64,000 nucleotides of DNA from DYJE01 sp964637565 (GCA_964637565.1 CAZWTY010000005.1:1-64000); one strand, 5' to 3'; shown: positions 52,530-62,116, numbered from the stretch's first letter. Program-made: numbers and translations. The notes: generated from the letters alone by a model not told the origin.

Positions 52530-53933
52530 TTACGACAGATCCACAGGCAGTAAAAACCGGGCCAGCAGCCCCCCGTCTTCGGCGTTTTCCAGGGAGAGCA
52601 CGCCGTGGTGAAGTCTGACGGCACGCTGGGCGATGGAAAGGCCAAGTCCTGTTCCGCCCATGGACCGGTCGCGCGAGTCCTCGATACGGTAGAAAGGCTG
52701 GAACAGGTTGGCGAGGGCCGTCTCCGGAACACCCGGACCGTGATCTCTCACGGTTATCTCGATCCAGGCATCGTCGGTGCCGGCTTTTTTCGCGGTGATC
52801 TCAATAACGGTTCCCGGTTTTGTGTAACGCAGGGCGTTTCGGACGATGTTTTCGATGGCCCTGTACAGCATTTCGGGGTAACCCGAATAGTTCAGGTTTT
52901 CGCCAGCCTCCACCGTGACGTCCACATGCCGGAGCTGGGCCTCGAATCGCGCGTCGTCGGCGATGGCCCGGATGATTTTTCCAAGATCCATGACCTCTGA
53001 ATTTCCCGGGGTTCCGTTTTCCAGCATGGCCAGGGTCAGCAACTGACCGATCATCTCGTTCAGCCGCTCGGATTCCAGATCGATCCGGTCGAGAAACGGA
53101 CGGATGGTGTCGCCGCTCCTCTGGTGGGCCAGTTCCAGGGCCACGGTCAACCGGGACAGGGGCGACCGGAGCTCGTGGGAGATATCACGGAGAAGGCGGG
53201 TCTGGGCGGTCACCAGTCCCTCGATGCGTTCGGCCATGCGGTCGAAATGTTTTCCCAGGTCGGCGATTTCATCAAAACGGCGGCCCATGGAACCGGAAAC
53301 CCTGGCGCTGAGATCGCCTGTGGCCAGTTTTTGTGTGGCGCCTTTCAGTTTGTCCAGGGGATCTGTGAGATGGCGGGCCAGGGCGTAACAGATGGTTCCG
53401 CAGAGGAGAAAGGATACCGCCAGCCTTACCCAGAAATCCCTTGGAATGGGAAACCGGCGGTTGAAAAATTCGTCCGCCGGAAAAATCATGGTGGCGGCGG
53501 CCACCATGTGTTTTCCGTTCCGGTTCGTGAGGGTCCGGGCCGCGACGATTTTTTCTCCGTTTTTCACGAAACCGGCAGGCTCTTCGGGCGACAGGCGGTT
53601 GACCAGGGCGAATACCTCTGGAGGGGCGGGTGGAGGGGTGATCTGGATGCCGTCAGCAGTGAAAAGATACGCTCGGAATCCGGACTGGGTTTCAAATTTC
53701 CGGGCCGGTTCGGCCAGGGCTTCCGGTCCCTTGTCAAGAAGTGTGTCCATGGCCTGATGGCCGTAGATGCCGAGAAGATCGTATATCAGGGCTTTTTCCC
53801 GGGAATGGACATGCTTTCTGTGCATCTTCACCGGTCCGGAAGAGGAAAAAAACGCCAGGGCCAGGGTGATGGCCATGGACAGCAGAATGATGGTCGCGGC
53901 GCCCAGAAAGAGTTTGGCGAAAAGGCTTCTCAT
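52530..53933 (-). CDS. cpxA: CpxA-like sensor histidine kinase
   Basis: 467 residues. An N-terminal membrane helix, a periplasmic domain (about 35-165), a second helix (about 167-187), HAMP, HisKA with phospho-His in RDISHELRSPLSRL (near 250) and a HATPase with GGTGLGLSIA. Overall order and the H-box wording match CpxA-type envelope-stress kinases. It lies 10 nt after the response regulator stop and is surely its partner. The periplasmic sensor resembles CpxA only loosely, so its stimulus may differ. Confidence 0.87.
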   Translation of the reverse strand: MRSLFAKLFLGAATIILLSMAITLALAFFSSSGPVKMHRKHVHSREKALIYDLLGIYGHQAMDTLLDKGPEALAEPARKFETQSGFRAYLFTADGIQITPPPAPPEVFALVNRLSPEEPAGFVKNGEKIVAARTLTNRNGKHMVAAATMIFPADEFFNRRFPIPRDFWVRLAVSFLLCGTICYALARHLTDPLDKLKGATQKLATGDLSARVSGSMGRRFDEIADLGKHFDRMAERIEGLVTAQTRLLRDISHELRSPLSRLTVALELAHQRSGDTIRPFLDRIDLESERLNEMIGQLLTLAMLENGTPGNSEVMDLGKIIRAIADDARFEAQLRHVDVTVEAGENLNYSGYPEMLYRAIENIVRNALRYTKPGTVIEITAKKAGTDDAWIEITVRDHGPGVPETALANLFQPFYRIEDSRDRSMGGTGLGLSIAQRAVRLHHGVLSLENAEDGGLLARFLLPVDLS

Positions 53934-53943
53934 GATCTGTCCC

Positions 53944-54684
53944 TTACATGCTGGAAGGTGTGAGGGTGGACACGGTGAAGAGGTATCCCACGCCCCGGAT
54001 GGATTTAATGACGGGCTGATCTGACGGGTCTGCCAGCTTTCCTTCTCCGGCGAGCTTTTTTCTCAGGCTGCTCACGTGGACGTCGATGCTCCGGTCGAAC
54101 ACGGCGAGTTTCCGGCCCAGGACCTTTTCGGCCAGCTCGTCCCGGCTGACCACACGGCCTTTGACCTTCATCAGTTCGTAAAGCAGAGAAAACTCCACGG
54201 ACGTGAGGCCGAGCTCGGTCCCGCCTGAAGTGGCCCTCTGGTTCAGGGGATCAAGGGCCACATCGCCGGCCCGAAGCACTGTGGCCTGGGATGCCGCTGC
54301 ACCTGAAGACGAAACAGGGGAGCCAGCGGTCCGGCGCTGGACGGCCCTGATTCTCGCCACCAGTTCACGGGGGTTGAAGGGCTTGGCCAGATAATCGTCG
54401 GCGCCCATTTCAAGGCCCACGATGCGGTCCACATCGTCACCCCTTGCGGTGAGCATGATCACGGGAATGCGGGACGCTTCACGTATTTTACGGAGAAGGT
54501 CGAACCCGTTCATGCCGGGGAGCATCACGTCGAGGATCACCAGGTTGAAGTCCCCCTGAAAGCAGAGTTCAAGACCTGTTTCCGAGCGGTGTGCCGCGTT
54601 GACGGCGAAACCTTCCGTCTCCAGGTAGTCTTTCAGCAGATCGCAGAGCTCCACATCGTCGTCGATGATCAGGACCCGGTTCAT
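53944..54684 (-). CDS. cpxR: CpxR-like response regulator
   Basis: 246 residues. The receiver has the DDD pocket, phospho-Asp in VILDVMLPGMNG and Lys in AKPFNPRE. The OmpR-type DNA-binding domain contains LTSVEFSLLYELM and FDRSIDVHVSSLRKKL, very close to CpxR of Enterobacteria. The start MNRVLIIDDD follows GGGAGAA; upstream in-frame codons lack a site. The intergenic region ahead contains two Cpx-box-like sites, consistent with autoregulation. Confidence 0.9.
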   Translation of the reverse strand: MNRVLIIDDDVELCDLLKDYLETEGFAVNAAHRSETGLELCFQGDFNLVILDVMLPGMNGFDLLRKIREASRIPVIMLTARGDDVDRIVGLEMGADDYLAKPFNPRELVARIRAVQRRTAGSPVSSSGAAASQATVLRAGDVALDPLNQRATSGGTELGLTSVEFSLLYELMKVKGRVVSRDELAEKVLGRKLAVFDRSIDVHVSSLRKKLAGEGKLADPSDQPVIKSIRGVGYLFTVSTLTPSSM

Positions 54685-54778
54685 GGTCTTTTCTCCCATC
54701 ATTATTATAAGCGCATTTTGTTTCACCTGTGATGGCGTAAGGGCTCGAAGCCTTTCCGGTTGAAACGATACGGCCACT

Positions 54779-54807
54779 ATACTAGAATTGCCGGACAGTG
54801 GTGTAAA
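54779..54807 (-). promoter_or_regulatory. Candidate cpxRA promoter
   Basis: On the minus strand TTTACA (complement of 54802-54807), 17-nt spacer, TAGTAT (complement of 54779-54784). The -35 overlaps the first GTAAA half-site of the Cpx box. Confidence 0.5.
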
Positions 54808-54848
54808 GAAATGTAAAGAAACAGCGGGACTTCTTTACATTTTTTCAC
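54803..54848. promoter_or_regulatory. Paired Cpx-box-like operator
   Basis: GTAAA-N5-GTAAA at 54803-54817 matches the E. coli CpxR consensus GTAAA-N5-GTAA. A second copy in opposite orientation (TTTAC-N5-TTCAC, 54834-54848) follows. ATGTAAAGAA (54811-54820) and TTCTTTACAT (54831-54840) form a perfect inverted repeat around them. Confidence 0.7.
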
Positions 54849-54854
54849 GGAAAA

Positions 54855-54882
54855 TTAACAGCGCAACCGGGTGAAATATGGT
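54855..54882 (+). promoter_or_regulatory. Candidate promoter of the TolC-MacAB operon
   Basis: TTAACA (54855-54860), 16-nt spacer, TATGGT (54877-54882), immediately downstream of the Cpx-box pair, where an activator would bind. Confidence 0.5.
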
Positions 54883-54938
54883 ATCGTCCTTTCGTTGTTC
54901 AAAACAAAAACCACGCCATGAATACCGGGAGTGTGCAG

Positions 54939-56291
54939 ATGAATGAAAACAGACGACGGAAAAAATATCTCTTTCCACTGGTTCTGATGCTGGCCGTGAT
55001 GTTTCCCATGACCGTGTCCGCCGCCCAGGCAGGGGACACGATGACGCTGAAACAGGCCGTGGCCCTGGCTCTTGAACACAACCAGGACCTCAAGACCGCA
55101 GGAAACACTGTGGAAAGCTCGAAGATCACCCACGAGCAGGACCGCTGGGATTACTACCCCGACCTGACGGCCCGGGCCGGAGCCGATGTGGGGAGAAACA
55201 CCCGGTCAACGCCTGACGACAGTACGTACCGGTCTCTTTCCGCGGCCATCTCCTCCACGCTGAACCTGTTCAAGGGGTACGAAGACCAGGCGTCCCGGGA
55301 AAAATCTCGTTACGCCCTGGAATCTGAGAAGGACCGTTACGAACGCACCCGCCAGACCGTGATCTACAACACGGTCACCGCCTATCTGGAAGCGGTTCTT
55401 AAAAAGGAACGCATCCGTGTGGCCGAGGAAAACCTGACGGACAACCAGAAACAGCTGGAGCAGATCGAGGCGTTCTATAAAGCCGGCCGCCGTCCGGTAA
55501 CCGATGTGTACCAGCAGCAGGCCGAAGCGGCCAACGCCCGCTTGAACCTCCTGAGCGCCAGGGAAGCGTGGAACACCAGCCGGATGCGGCTTCTGGAAAC
55601 CATCGGCATTTCGGCTCTGACGCCCGTGGACCTTCCGGGTGTTGACAAGGTGATGAACGGCAACTGGGCTTTTTCCGATCCGGCGGGCCTTGCGGCCGAA
55701 GCCCTTGAAAAACGTCCCGATGTGAAATCGAAAAAGAACGAGCTCATGGCAGCGGACCAGAACATCCGTGAGGCCCGGTCTGGCCATTACCCCACGGTGG
55801 ATCTGGTGTTTGAGCTGTCCAGTTCCTACTCCAGTCTGGACAACGGCGGGGTGAACGATCAGATGGCTGACGACAAACTCAACGCCAGCGCTGGGATCAA
55901 CGTGTCCATTCCCATATTCGACCGCAACCTGACCCGGAGCAGGGTGAGCCAGGCCCGGATTGCCAGCAGGACAGCCCGGGTCGAACTTGAAAAACTCGAG
56001 CGCCAGATCGAGGTGGAACTCGGAGAGGCCATGGCCAACTACCAGACGGCCTCGGAACAGGTGGATGTGAGCCGTTCCAGGCTGGCTTTTGCTGAAAAAG
56101 CCCTGGAATCCACACGCCAGAGGTACCAGGCCGGGGCGGCCACCCTGACCGAGCTGACCACGGCCCAGTCCGGTTTCGTGGAAGCCCAGTATGACCAGGT
56201 GGACGCTGAACTCAAAAAGGTGATCCAGGCCATGACCCTGTCTTTTTATCGGGGGGATATGGCGGAAATCACAGGTATGGTGGAAAAATGA
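54939..56291 (+). CDS. TolC-family outer-membrane efflux protein
   Basis: 450 residues. A signal peptide (LFPLVLMLAVMFPMTVSA, cut after AQA) precedes two outer-membrane efflux (OEP) repeats with long coiled coils: MTLKQAVALALEHNQDLK at the start of repeat 1 and the LEKRPDVKSKKNELMAADQN segment of repeat 2. It forms the trimeric exit duct for the MacAB-type pump encoded next. GGGAG is 7 nt before ATG 54939, which is therefore preferred to ATG 54918. Its stop overlaps the adaptor start (ATGA). Confidence 0.9.
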   Translation: MNENRRRKKYLFPLVLMLAVMFPMTVSAAQAGDTMTLKQAVALALEHNQDLKTAGNTVESSKITHEQDRWDYYPDLTARAGADVGRNTRSTPDDSTYRSLSAAISSTLNLFKGYEDQASREKSRYALESEKDRYERTRQTVIYNTVTAYLEAVLKKERIRVAEENLTDNQKQLEQIEAFYKAGRRPVTDVYQQQAEAANARLNLLSAREAWNTSRMRLLETIGISALTPVDLPGVDKVMNGNWAFSDPAGLAAEALEKRPDVKSKKNELMAADQNIREARSGHYPTVDLVFELSSSYSSLDNGGVNDQMADDKLNASAGINVSIPIFDRNLTRSRVSQARIASRTARVELEKLERQIEVELGEAMANYQTASEQVDVSRSRLAFAEKALESTRQRYQAGAATLTELTTAQSGFVEAQYDQVDAELKKVIQAMTLSFYRGDMAEITGMVEK

Positions 56292-57559
56292 ACATGAACG
56301 GAACAGGACCGTCTGAAAAGAAACGCAAGAAAATTAAAGTATTTCTGGCCGGGATCGTCCTGGTGCTGATTGCGGCCGGCATCTGGTGGGTTGTCGCGGG
56401 GCAGGGCGAGGGGGAGACCCAGGTCCCGGTGTACCAGACGGAAAAAATTGTAAGGGGTGATCTGGAGACCCTGGTGTCCAGTACAGGGACCACGGCGGCG
56501 GTTGGAACCGTAGAGGTGGGGACCCAGGTTTCCGGCACCATCAGCAAGGTGTTTGCGGATTACAACGATAAAGTGAAAAAAGGCCAGGTTCTGGCTGTTC
56601 TCGATCTGTCCCTGTTCCAGAGCGCCGTGAGCGAGGGCGAAGCCAATGTGATGGAAGCCAGGGCACGGCTCCGGAAAGCCGAGCTGGAATGCACGCGGAA
56701 CAGACCCCTGGTGGCCCAGGGCCATCTGTCGGCCCAGGAATGGCTGAGCCTTGAAACAGACAGGGACCTTGCCAGCGCCGCGGTCCTTTCGGCCCAGGCC
56801 TCCCTGAAAAAAACGAAAACCAATCTGGAAAACGCCAGAATCCGGTCCCCCATCGACGGAACGGTGATCACCCGGGATATCGAGGAGGGCCAGACCGTGG
56901 CGGCCAGTTACAGCACTCCCACCCTTTTTGTGATCGCGGAAAACCTGTCGAGGGTGGAAATCGAGGCCAATGTGGACGAAAGTGACATCGGCCAGATCCG
57001 GGTGGGTCAGGAGGCCCGGTTTACGGTTCAGGCCTACCCCGATGATGTTTTTACCGGGAAAGTGACCCAGATACGCCTGAAGCCCACCACGATTTCCAAT
57101 GTGGTGACCTACACCGTGGTGGTGGATGCCGAAAATGAACGGGGGCATCTGTTGCCGGGAATGACGGCCACGGTGGATTTCATCGTGGCCAGGGCTGAGG
57201 ATGTCCTTCTTGTGTCATCAGGCGCTTTGAGGTTCAAACCTTATTCCAGTGAATTGAACGGAGACGCAGAGCCCAGGGATAAACGCGGACAAGGTTCTGA
57301 AAAACAAGGGAAGAGGGAGCAGGCCCCGCGGATATTCACTCTGGACTCCCTGGGAAAACCCGTGATGGTCAGGGTCCGTCCTGGAATCAGCGACGGGAAC
57401 CAGACCGTTCTTCTGGAAGACGGCAAGGTGACCGAGGGCATGGTGGTGATCAAAGGGTCTGTGGCTGAGAAAGGGCCGCAAAAAACCAACATATTTTCAA
57501 AACTGGCGCCGTCGAGGCCGGGGGGCAGGGGCAGAAACCCGGCACGGGCCATGAGGTGA
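56288..57559 (+). CDS. macA: MacA-like periplasmic adaptor protein
   Basis: 423 residues. N-terminal membrane anchor (VFLAGIVLVLIAAGIWWVVA), first lipoyl half-motif (VGTQVSGTISKVFADYNDKVKKGQ), a coiled-coil hairpin (about 115-185), second lipoyl half (IRSPIDGTVITRDIEEGQTV) and a beta-barrel with NVDESDIGQIRVGQEARFTV. This is the HlyD/MacA architecture linking the ABC pump to TolC. A basic Gly/Arg-rich tail ends the protein. Translationally coupled to the tolC gene. Confidence 0.91.
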   Translation: MNMNGTGPSEKKRKKIKVFLAGIVLVLIAAGIWWVVAGQGEGETQVPVYQTEKIVRGDLETLVSSTGTTAAVGTVEVGTQVSGTISKVFADYNDKVKKGQVLAVLDLSLFQSAVSEGEANVMEARARLRKAELECTRNRPLVAQGHLSAQEWLSLETDRDLASAAVLSAQASLKKTKTNLENARIRSPIDGTVITRDIEEGQTVAASYSTPTLFVIAENLSRVEIEANVDESDIGQIRVGQEARFTVQAYPDDVFTGKVTQIRLKPTTISNVVTYTVVVDAENERGHLLPGMTATVDFIVARAEDVLLVSSGALRFKPYSSELNGDAEPRDKRGQGSEKQGKREQAPRIFTLDSLGKPVMVRVRPGISDGNQTVLLEDGKVTEGMVVIKGSVAEKGPQKTNIFSKLAPSRPGGRGRNPARAMR

Positions 57560-57611
57560 CCGGCACGGTCATTGGGACGATACCTTTACGCAGCGAAGAG
57601 ACACGGGACAC

Positions 57612-58367
57612 ATGGACACCATTGTACTTAAAAACATCCACAGAACTTTCAGTCTGGGAGGCGAGACAGTCAAAGCCCTGGACGGTGTGGATCTGACCAT
57701 CTCCCGAGGAGAATTCCTGGCGGTCATGGGAGCCTCGGGTTCGGGGAAATCCACCCTGATGAACATCCTGGGCTGCCTGGACCAGGCCAGCCGGGGTGAA
57801 TACTATCTCGAGGGAATCCGGGTGGATACCATGAACAGGAACCAGCTGGCCGATATCAGGAACCAGCGCATCGGTTTCGTGTTCCAGGGGTTCAATCTTC
57901 TGCCCAGGACCTCGGCCATTGAAAATGTGGAACTCCCCCTTCTTTACAGCCGGATTGCACGAAAGATGAAAACACGGGACAGGGCAGCAGCCGCCCTTGA
58001 CATGGTGGGCCTTGCCCACCGCCTGGACCATCATCCCAGCCAGCTTTCAGGCGGACAGCAACAGCGGGTGGCCATTGCACGAGCCCTGGTGAACGATCCG
58101 GCCATTATCCTGGCCGACGAACCCACGGGCAACCTGGACAGCCGCACCACAGTGGATGTGCTGTCCGTGTTCCAGACCTTGAACGACCGGGGCATCACCC
58201 TGATCCTCGTGACCCACGAACCTGACGTGGCCATGTACGCCAAACGGGTGGTCAGCATGAAAGACGGAAAGATCCGGACGGACAGGCCTGTGACCGATCG
58301 GCTTGTGGCCGATGATGTGATCGCGGCCCAGAGATCCCATGAGGAGGCCGGCCATGAAGTGGCGTAA
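57612..58367 (+). CDS. ABC transporter ATP-binding protein, MacB/LolD type
   Basis: 251 residues. Walker A GASGSGKST near residue 43, Q-loop, signature LSGGQQQRVAIARAL near 145, Walker B ILADEPTGNLD, H-loop THEP. It powers the permease that follows. In E. coli MacB the ATPase and permease are fused; here they are two genes overlapping by 14 nt, as in many Gram-negative and Gram-positive relatives. Confidence 0.95.
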   Translation: MDTIVLKNIHRTFSLGGETVKALDGVDLTISRGEFLAVMGASGSGKSTLMNILGCLDQASRGEYYLEGIRVDTMNRNQLADIRNQRIGFVFQGFNLLPRTSAIENVELPLLYSRIARKMKTRDRAAAALDMVGLAHRLDHHPSQLSGGQQQRVAIARALVNDPAIILADEPTGNLDSRTTVDVLSVFQTLNDRGITLILVTHEPDVAMYAKRVVSMKDGKIRTDRPVTDRLVADDVIAAQRSHEEAGHEVA

Positions 58368-59571
58368 ACTCGTCAAGGTGGCGTTCCAGAGTATCCTGAA
58401 AAACAGGATGCGAAGCCTCCTCACCACGCTGGGCATGATCATCGGCGTAGCGTCGGTCATTTCCCTCCTGGCCCTGGGCAAAGGGTCCCAGGAAGATATC
58501 AAGAAACAGGTGGCCTCGCTGGGCACCAACATGATCATCATCCATCCGTCCAGCACGTTTTCCGGAGGGGTCCGGGGCGGCTCGGGTTCTCTGGCCACGC
58601 TGACCATGGACGACGTGGAGAGTTTAAGGGAGCAGACGGACCTGATCCGTTACGTGTCTCCGGATGTCCGGCTTTCCGAGCAGATCATCTCCGGCAAGAA
58701 CAACTGGAACACCAACGTGAACGGGGTATCCGTGGACTACCTGGACATCCGGAACTATGTGCTTTCAAGCGGTTCTTTTTTTACATCCCGGGACATCAAA
58801 GCCAAATCCAAGGTGGCTGTTCTTGGAAACACGGTGGTGAATGAGCTGTTTCCCGGCCAGGACCCGGTGGGGACCCGGATCCGGATCAGGAACGTTCCGT
58901 TCACGGTGATCGGAACCCTTGAAAGCAAGGGTCAGAGCAGCATGGGCATGGACCAGGACGATATCGTCCTGATTCCGGATGCCACAGCCCTTTACAGGCT
59001 GTCTGACGGAAAAACCATCCGGGCTGTGGTGGTGTCCGCTGTTTCAGAAGAAAAAATGACCGAGGCCCAGGACCGGGTCACGGAAATTCTCAGGCGGAAC
59101 CACAAGCTCAAGGAGGGCGAGGAGGACGATTTCCATATCAGCAACCAGACGGAAATCATCAGCATGGCCGGCAAGGTCACGGGAACCCTCACCGCGCTTC
59201 TTTCAGCCATCGCCGGTGTGTCTTTGCTGGTGGGTGGCATCGGTATCATGAACATCATGCTTGTTTCGGTGACGGAGAGGACCCGGGAAATCGGCATCCG
59301 TATGGCCATCGGGGCCAGGGGAACCGATATCCTGGTTCAGTTTCTCATCGAGGCGGTGATTCTCAGCCTGATCGGCGGGGTGATCGGCATTCTGGCGGGT
59401 TTGGGAATCGCTTACGGTATCGGAGCGGCCATGGGAGCCACCGTGCTGGTGAGCCCTGCCATCGTTTTTCTCGCCGTGGCGTTTACAGCCGGAGTGGGGG
59501 TGTTTTTCGGATTTTATCCGGCCAGGAAGGCGGCGAATCTCAATCCCATCGAAGCACTGCGTTACGAATAG
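58354..59571 (+). CDS. MacB-like ABC permease
   Basis: 405 residues. One N-terminal helix (SLLTTLGMIIGVASVISLLALG), a large periplasmic MacB_PCD domain, then an FtsX domain with three C-terminal helices (ALLSAIAGVSLLVGGIGIMNIMLVSVTERTREIGI motif region). It exports macrolide-like compounds, peptides or lipids through MacA and TolC; the substrate is not known. ATG 58354 is chosen because AGGAGG ends 6 nt before it. Final gene of the Cpx-linked efflux operon. Confidence 0.93.
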   Translation: MKWRKLVKVAFQSILKNRMRSLLTTLGMIIGVASVISLLALGKGSQEDIKKQVASLGTNMIIIHPSSTFSGGVRGGSGSLATLTMDDVESLREQTDLIRYVSPDVRLSEQIISGKNNWNTNVNGVSVDYLDIRNYVLSSGSFFTSRDIKAKSKVAVLGNTVVNELFPGQDPVGTRIRIRNVPFTVIGTLESKGQSSMGMDQDDIVLIPDATALYRLSDGKTIRAVVVSAVSEEKMTEAQDRVTEILRRNHKLKEGEEDDFHISNQTEIISMAGKVTGTLTALLSAIAGVSLLVGGIGIMNIMLVSVTERTREIGIRMAIGARGTDILVQFLIEAVILSLIGGVIGILAGLGIAYGIGAAMGATVLVSPAIVFLAVAFTAGVGVFFGFYPARKAANLNPIEALRYE

Positions 59572-60008
59572 GCAGGCAGCAGTTCCACAGATTTCCAGGT
59601 TTCATCGTCCCAGGTTTTGGCGAAACGGGTGTTCATGATAAAAGCCAGCCAGACTTTCTCCAAAGATGAAAAACATTTGTTGGCCGGTGTACCGCCTGTC
59701 CCGTAGGGGAGCTTCACCCATTCGTAGAACTGGAACGAGGTGTCCCTGAAACAGCAGCCCTGGATCTGGGCCGCCTCGATCAACTGGTCCAGCTTAGGAA
59801 GCCAGACCAGTGGCGTGAGTGTGGTGACCTTTTCACCGGAAGCGATGCCGAATCCGTTCCGGATTTTTCCTGCCTTGACTGAATCAGGGGAAAGACACAG
59901 AACGTTTTCTTTCACGTCAGCATAGAAGTCTCCCGCCCTGGGAGTCCATAAGCTCTGGATTTCTTTTGACCTCTTGCACATTTGAATATATTGTCTGCTC
60001 TTGTCCAT
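59562..60008 (-). CDS. Unknown protein convergent with the MacB permease
   Basis: 148 residues, no family recognised. It is soluble and mixed alpha/beta, with LTPLVWLPKLDQLIEAA, GCCFRDTSFQFYEWVKL and a Trp-rich C-terminus. No signal peptide. Its 3' end overlaps the permease gene by 10 nt, tail to tail. The coding character (even amino acid composition, G/C third positions) supports a real gene. Confidence 0.6.
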   Translation of the reverse strand: MDKSRQYIQMCKRSKEIQSLWTPRAGDFYADVKENVLCLSPDSVKAGKIRNGFGIASGEKVTTLTPLVWLPKLDQLIEAAQIQGCCFRDTSFQFYEWVKLPYGTGGTPANKCFSSLEKVWLAFIMNTRFAKTWDDETWKSVELLPAYS

Positions 60009-60084
60009 GGTGCCCAGCGTACCATAGAACGGCCGCTTGGCATATATGAAAATTGTGTGTATCAGATTCAGGATGGATGGAAAA

Positions 60085-61902
60085 ATGAGTTTTTTGATCG
60101 GTTACAAAGACCTCGAGATGAGTTTCGGTTCACAGACCCTGTTTTCAGGTCTTTCCATGTCGTTTTCCGAAGGCGAGAAAGTGGGTCTTGTCGGAGCCAA
60201 CGGGTCGGGGAAGTCCACGCTGCTTAAAATATTCGCGGGAGTCCTGGTCCCGGACAGTGGAAACCGGCTTGAAAAAAAGCACGTAAGGCCTGTGTATCTG
60301 GCCCAGGAAGATGATTTCGACAGCTCGAAAACCATCGGGGATATCATGACGGCAGTTCTCCACGAAACGGCGGGTGACGATTCCCTCATGTTCAGCCGTG
60401 GACAGAAAGCCATCGGACAGGCCTGTTTCTCGGATACGGATCTGAAGGTTTCTCAGCTTTCGGGGGGCATGAAGAAACGTCTGGCCATCACCTTGGCCCT
60501 GATCCGCCAGCCGGACATCCTTTTTCTGGACGAACCCACCAACCACCTGGATCTTGAAAGCATTCTCTGGCTGGAACAGGTTCTCATCACCGCGGATTTC
60601 TCCTTTGTGCTTGTCAGCCATGACCGGGCACTTCTCAACCGTGTCACCAACAGGACCATCGAGCTGAGCCCCCTTTACCCGGACGGCTATCTGAAAGTCG
60701 AAGGGAACTACACGTTCTTCAAAGAAAAACGAGACCTGTTTATCGAGCAGCAGCTGAAACAGGAAACGGTTCTCGCCAATAAGATGCGCCGTGAAACCGA
60801 GTGGCTGCGACAGGGAGTCAAGGCCAGGACCACCAAAGCCCGGTACAGGATCGACCAGGCCGGGAAAATGGGGGAGGATCTCGGCGAACTCAGGCGGAGA
60901 AACCGTCAGGCCGGAGACGTGGAACTGGATTTCCAGACGACGGGCAGGAAAACGAAACGTCTTCTTGAAGCCTTCCACCTGGAAAAATCCATGGACGGCA
61001 GGCCGCTGTTCCGGGATTTGAGTTTCGCCCTGTCTCCGGGGCTTTTTATCGGTCTTCTCGGGGCCAACGGGTCAGGCAAAACGACCCTGCTCAACATTCT
61101 GGCCGGCAGGCTGGACCCTGATTCAGGCCATGTGAAGACCGTTGAAAACCTGAGCGTTGTGCTGTTCGACCAGGAGAGAAAACAGCTGGACCCTGAAAAA
61201 ACCCTGAAACGGACCCTGGCCCCGGACAGCGATTCGGTGATGTATCGTGGAAATCCTGTCCATGTGGTGACCTGGGCCAGAAAGTTTCATTTCCATGTGG
61301 AACAGCTCGACACCCCGGTATCCAAACTGTCCGGCGGTGAAAAAGCCCGGGCCGTGATCGCCAATCTGATGAAAACCCCGGCAGATGTCCTTCTGCTCGA
61401 CGAGCCCACCAACGACCTGGACATACCGACCCTGGAAGTGCTGGAGGAGAGCCTGGCCGATTTTCCCGGGGCCGTGGTCACCGCATCCCACGACCGGTAC
61501 CTGCTTGACCGCCTGGCCACCCACATTTTGGGGTTTGACGGCGAAGGTTCGGTGAAGCTTTATGCCGGTGTGGACCAGTGGGCCGGTGAAATTCAGGAAA
61601 AAAATAAAAAGACGGTCAAAAAAAAGGTCCGGGAGGAACCGGTCGACGAACCGAGAAAGGATAAAAAGAAAAAATTATCGTTCAAACACCGTTTTGAACT
61701 GGCCCGGATCGAAGAAAAAATTGTCGAAGCGGAAAACGAGGTGGCGGACCTGGAGCTGGAAATTTCAAAACCCGCTCTTTCCAAGGATCCTGAGGCGATG
61801 AAAAATGCGTGCCAACGGCTTGCGGAAGCTCAGAAAAATGTTGAGCGACTGTATGAAAGGTGGGAAGAGCTAGAAACGATGAAAGACATTGAAAACAGTT
61901 AG
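60085..61902 (+). CDS. uup: ABC-F ATPase, Uup-like
   Basis: 605 residues with two ABC domains and no membrane part. Walker A motifs are GANGSGKST (near 40) and GANGSGKTT (near 330), signatures QLSGGMKKRLAIT and KLSGGEKARAVIA, both with intact Walker B, and an inter-domain linker. The basic C-terminal coiled coil (about 505-605, RIEEKIVEAENEVADLELEI) marks Uup, which binds branched DNA or ribosomes. ATG 60085 follows GGATGG; an in-frame ATG at 60073 is a less likely alternative. Confidence 0.9.
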   Translation: MSFLIGYKDLEMSFGSQTLFSGLSMSFSEGEKVGLVGANGSGKSTLLKIFAGVLVPDSGNRLEKKHVRPVYLAQEDDFDSSKTIGDIMTAVLHETAGDDSLMFSRGQKAIGQACFSDTDLKVSQLSGGMKKRLAITLALIRQPDILFLDEPTNHLDLESILWLEQVLITADFSFVLVSHDRALLNRVTNRTIELSPLYPDGYLKVEGNYTFFKEKRDLFIEQQLKQETVLANKMRRETEWLRQGVKARTTKARYRIDQAGKMGEDLGELRRRNRQAGDVELDFQTTGRKTKRLLEAFHLEKSMDGRPLFRDLSFALSPGLFIGLLGANGSGKTTLLNILAGRLDPDSGHVKTVENLSVVLFDQERKQLDPEKTLKRTLAPDSDSVMYRGNPVHVVTWARKFHFHVEQLDTPVSKLSGGEKARAVIANLMKTPADVLLLDEPTNDLDIPTLEVLEESLADFPGAVVTASHDRYLLDRLATHILGFDGEGSVKLYAGVDQWAGEIQEKNKKTVKKKVREEPVDEPRKDKKKKLSFKHRFELARIEEKIVEAENEVADLELEISKPALSKDPEAMKNACQRLAEAQKNVERLYERWEELETMKDIENS

Positions 61903-62116
61903 TTATATCAAAACACCTAAAAATAATACATGTGTTAATTATATCGGTAAAAAACACGGTAAAAAAAATATTTTTAAAAAAAATGTTTGAATTTAAGCAC
62001 ATAAGTTGTTAGCCTTCCAAATTACCCAAGGTGATTTTAAAAAAAATGGGGCAAGTTTGCGGTACAATGAGTGGAGCCCCGGGTATGATAAAACAGTCAC
62101 CGAAAGGAAGGTTCGT
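61903..62116. other. AT-rich spacer
   Basis: 214 nt, strongly AT-rich with A-runs (61950-61990). Probably the promoter region of the transglycosylase gene; no clear hairpin terminator for uup. Confidence 0.4.
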
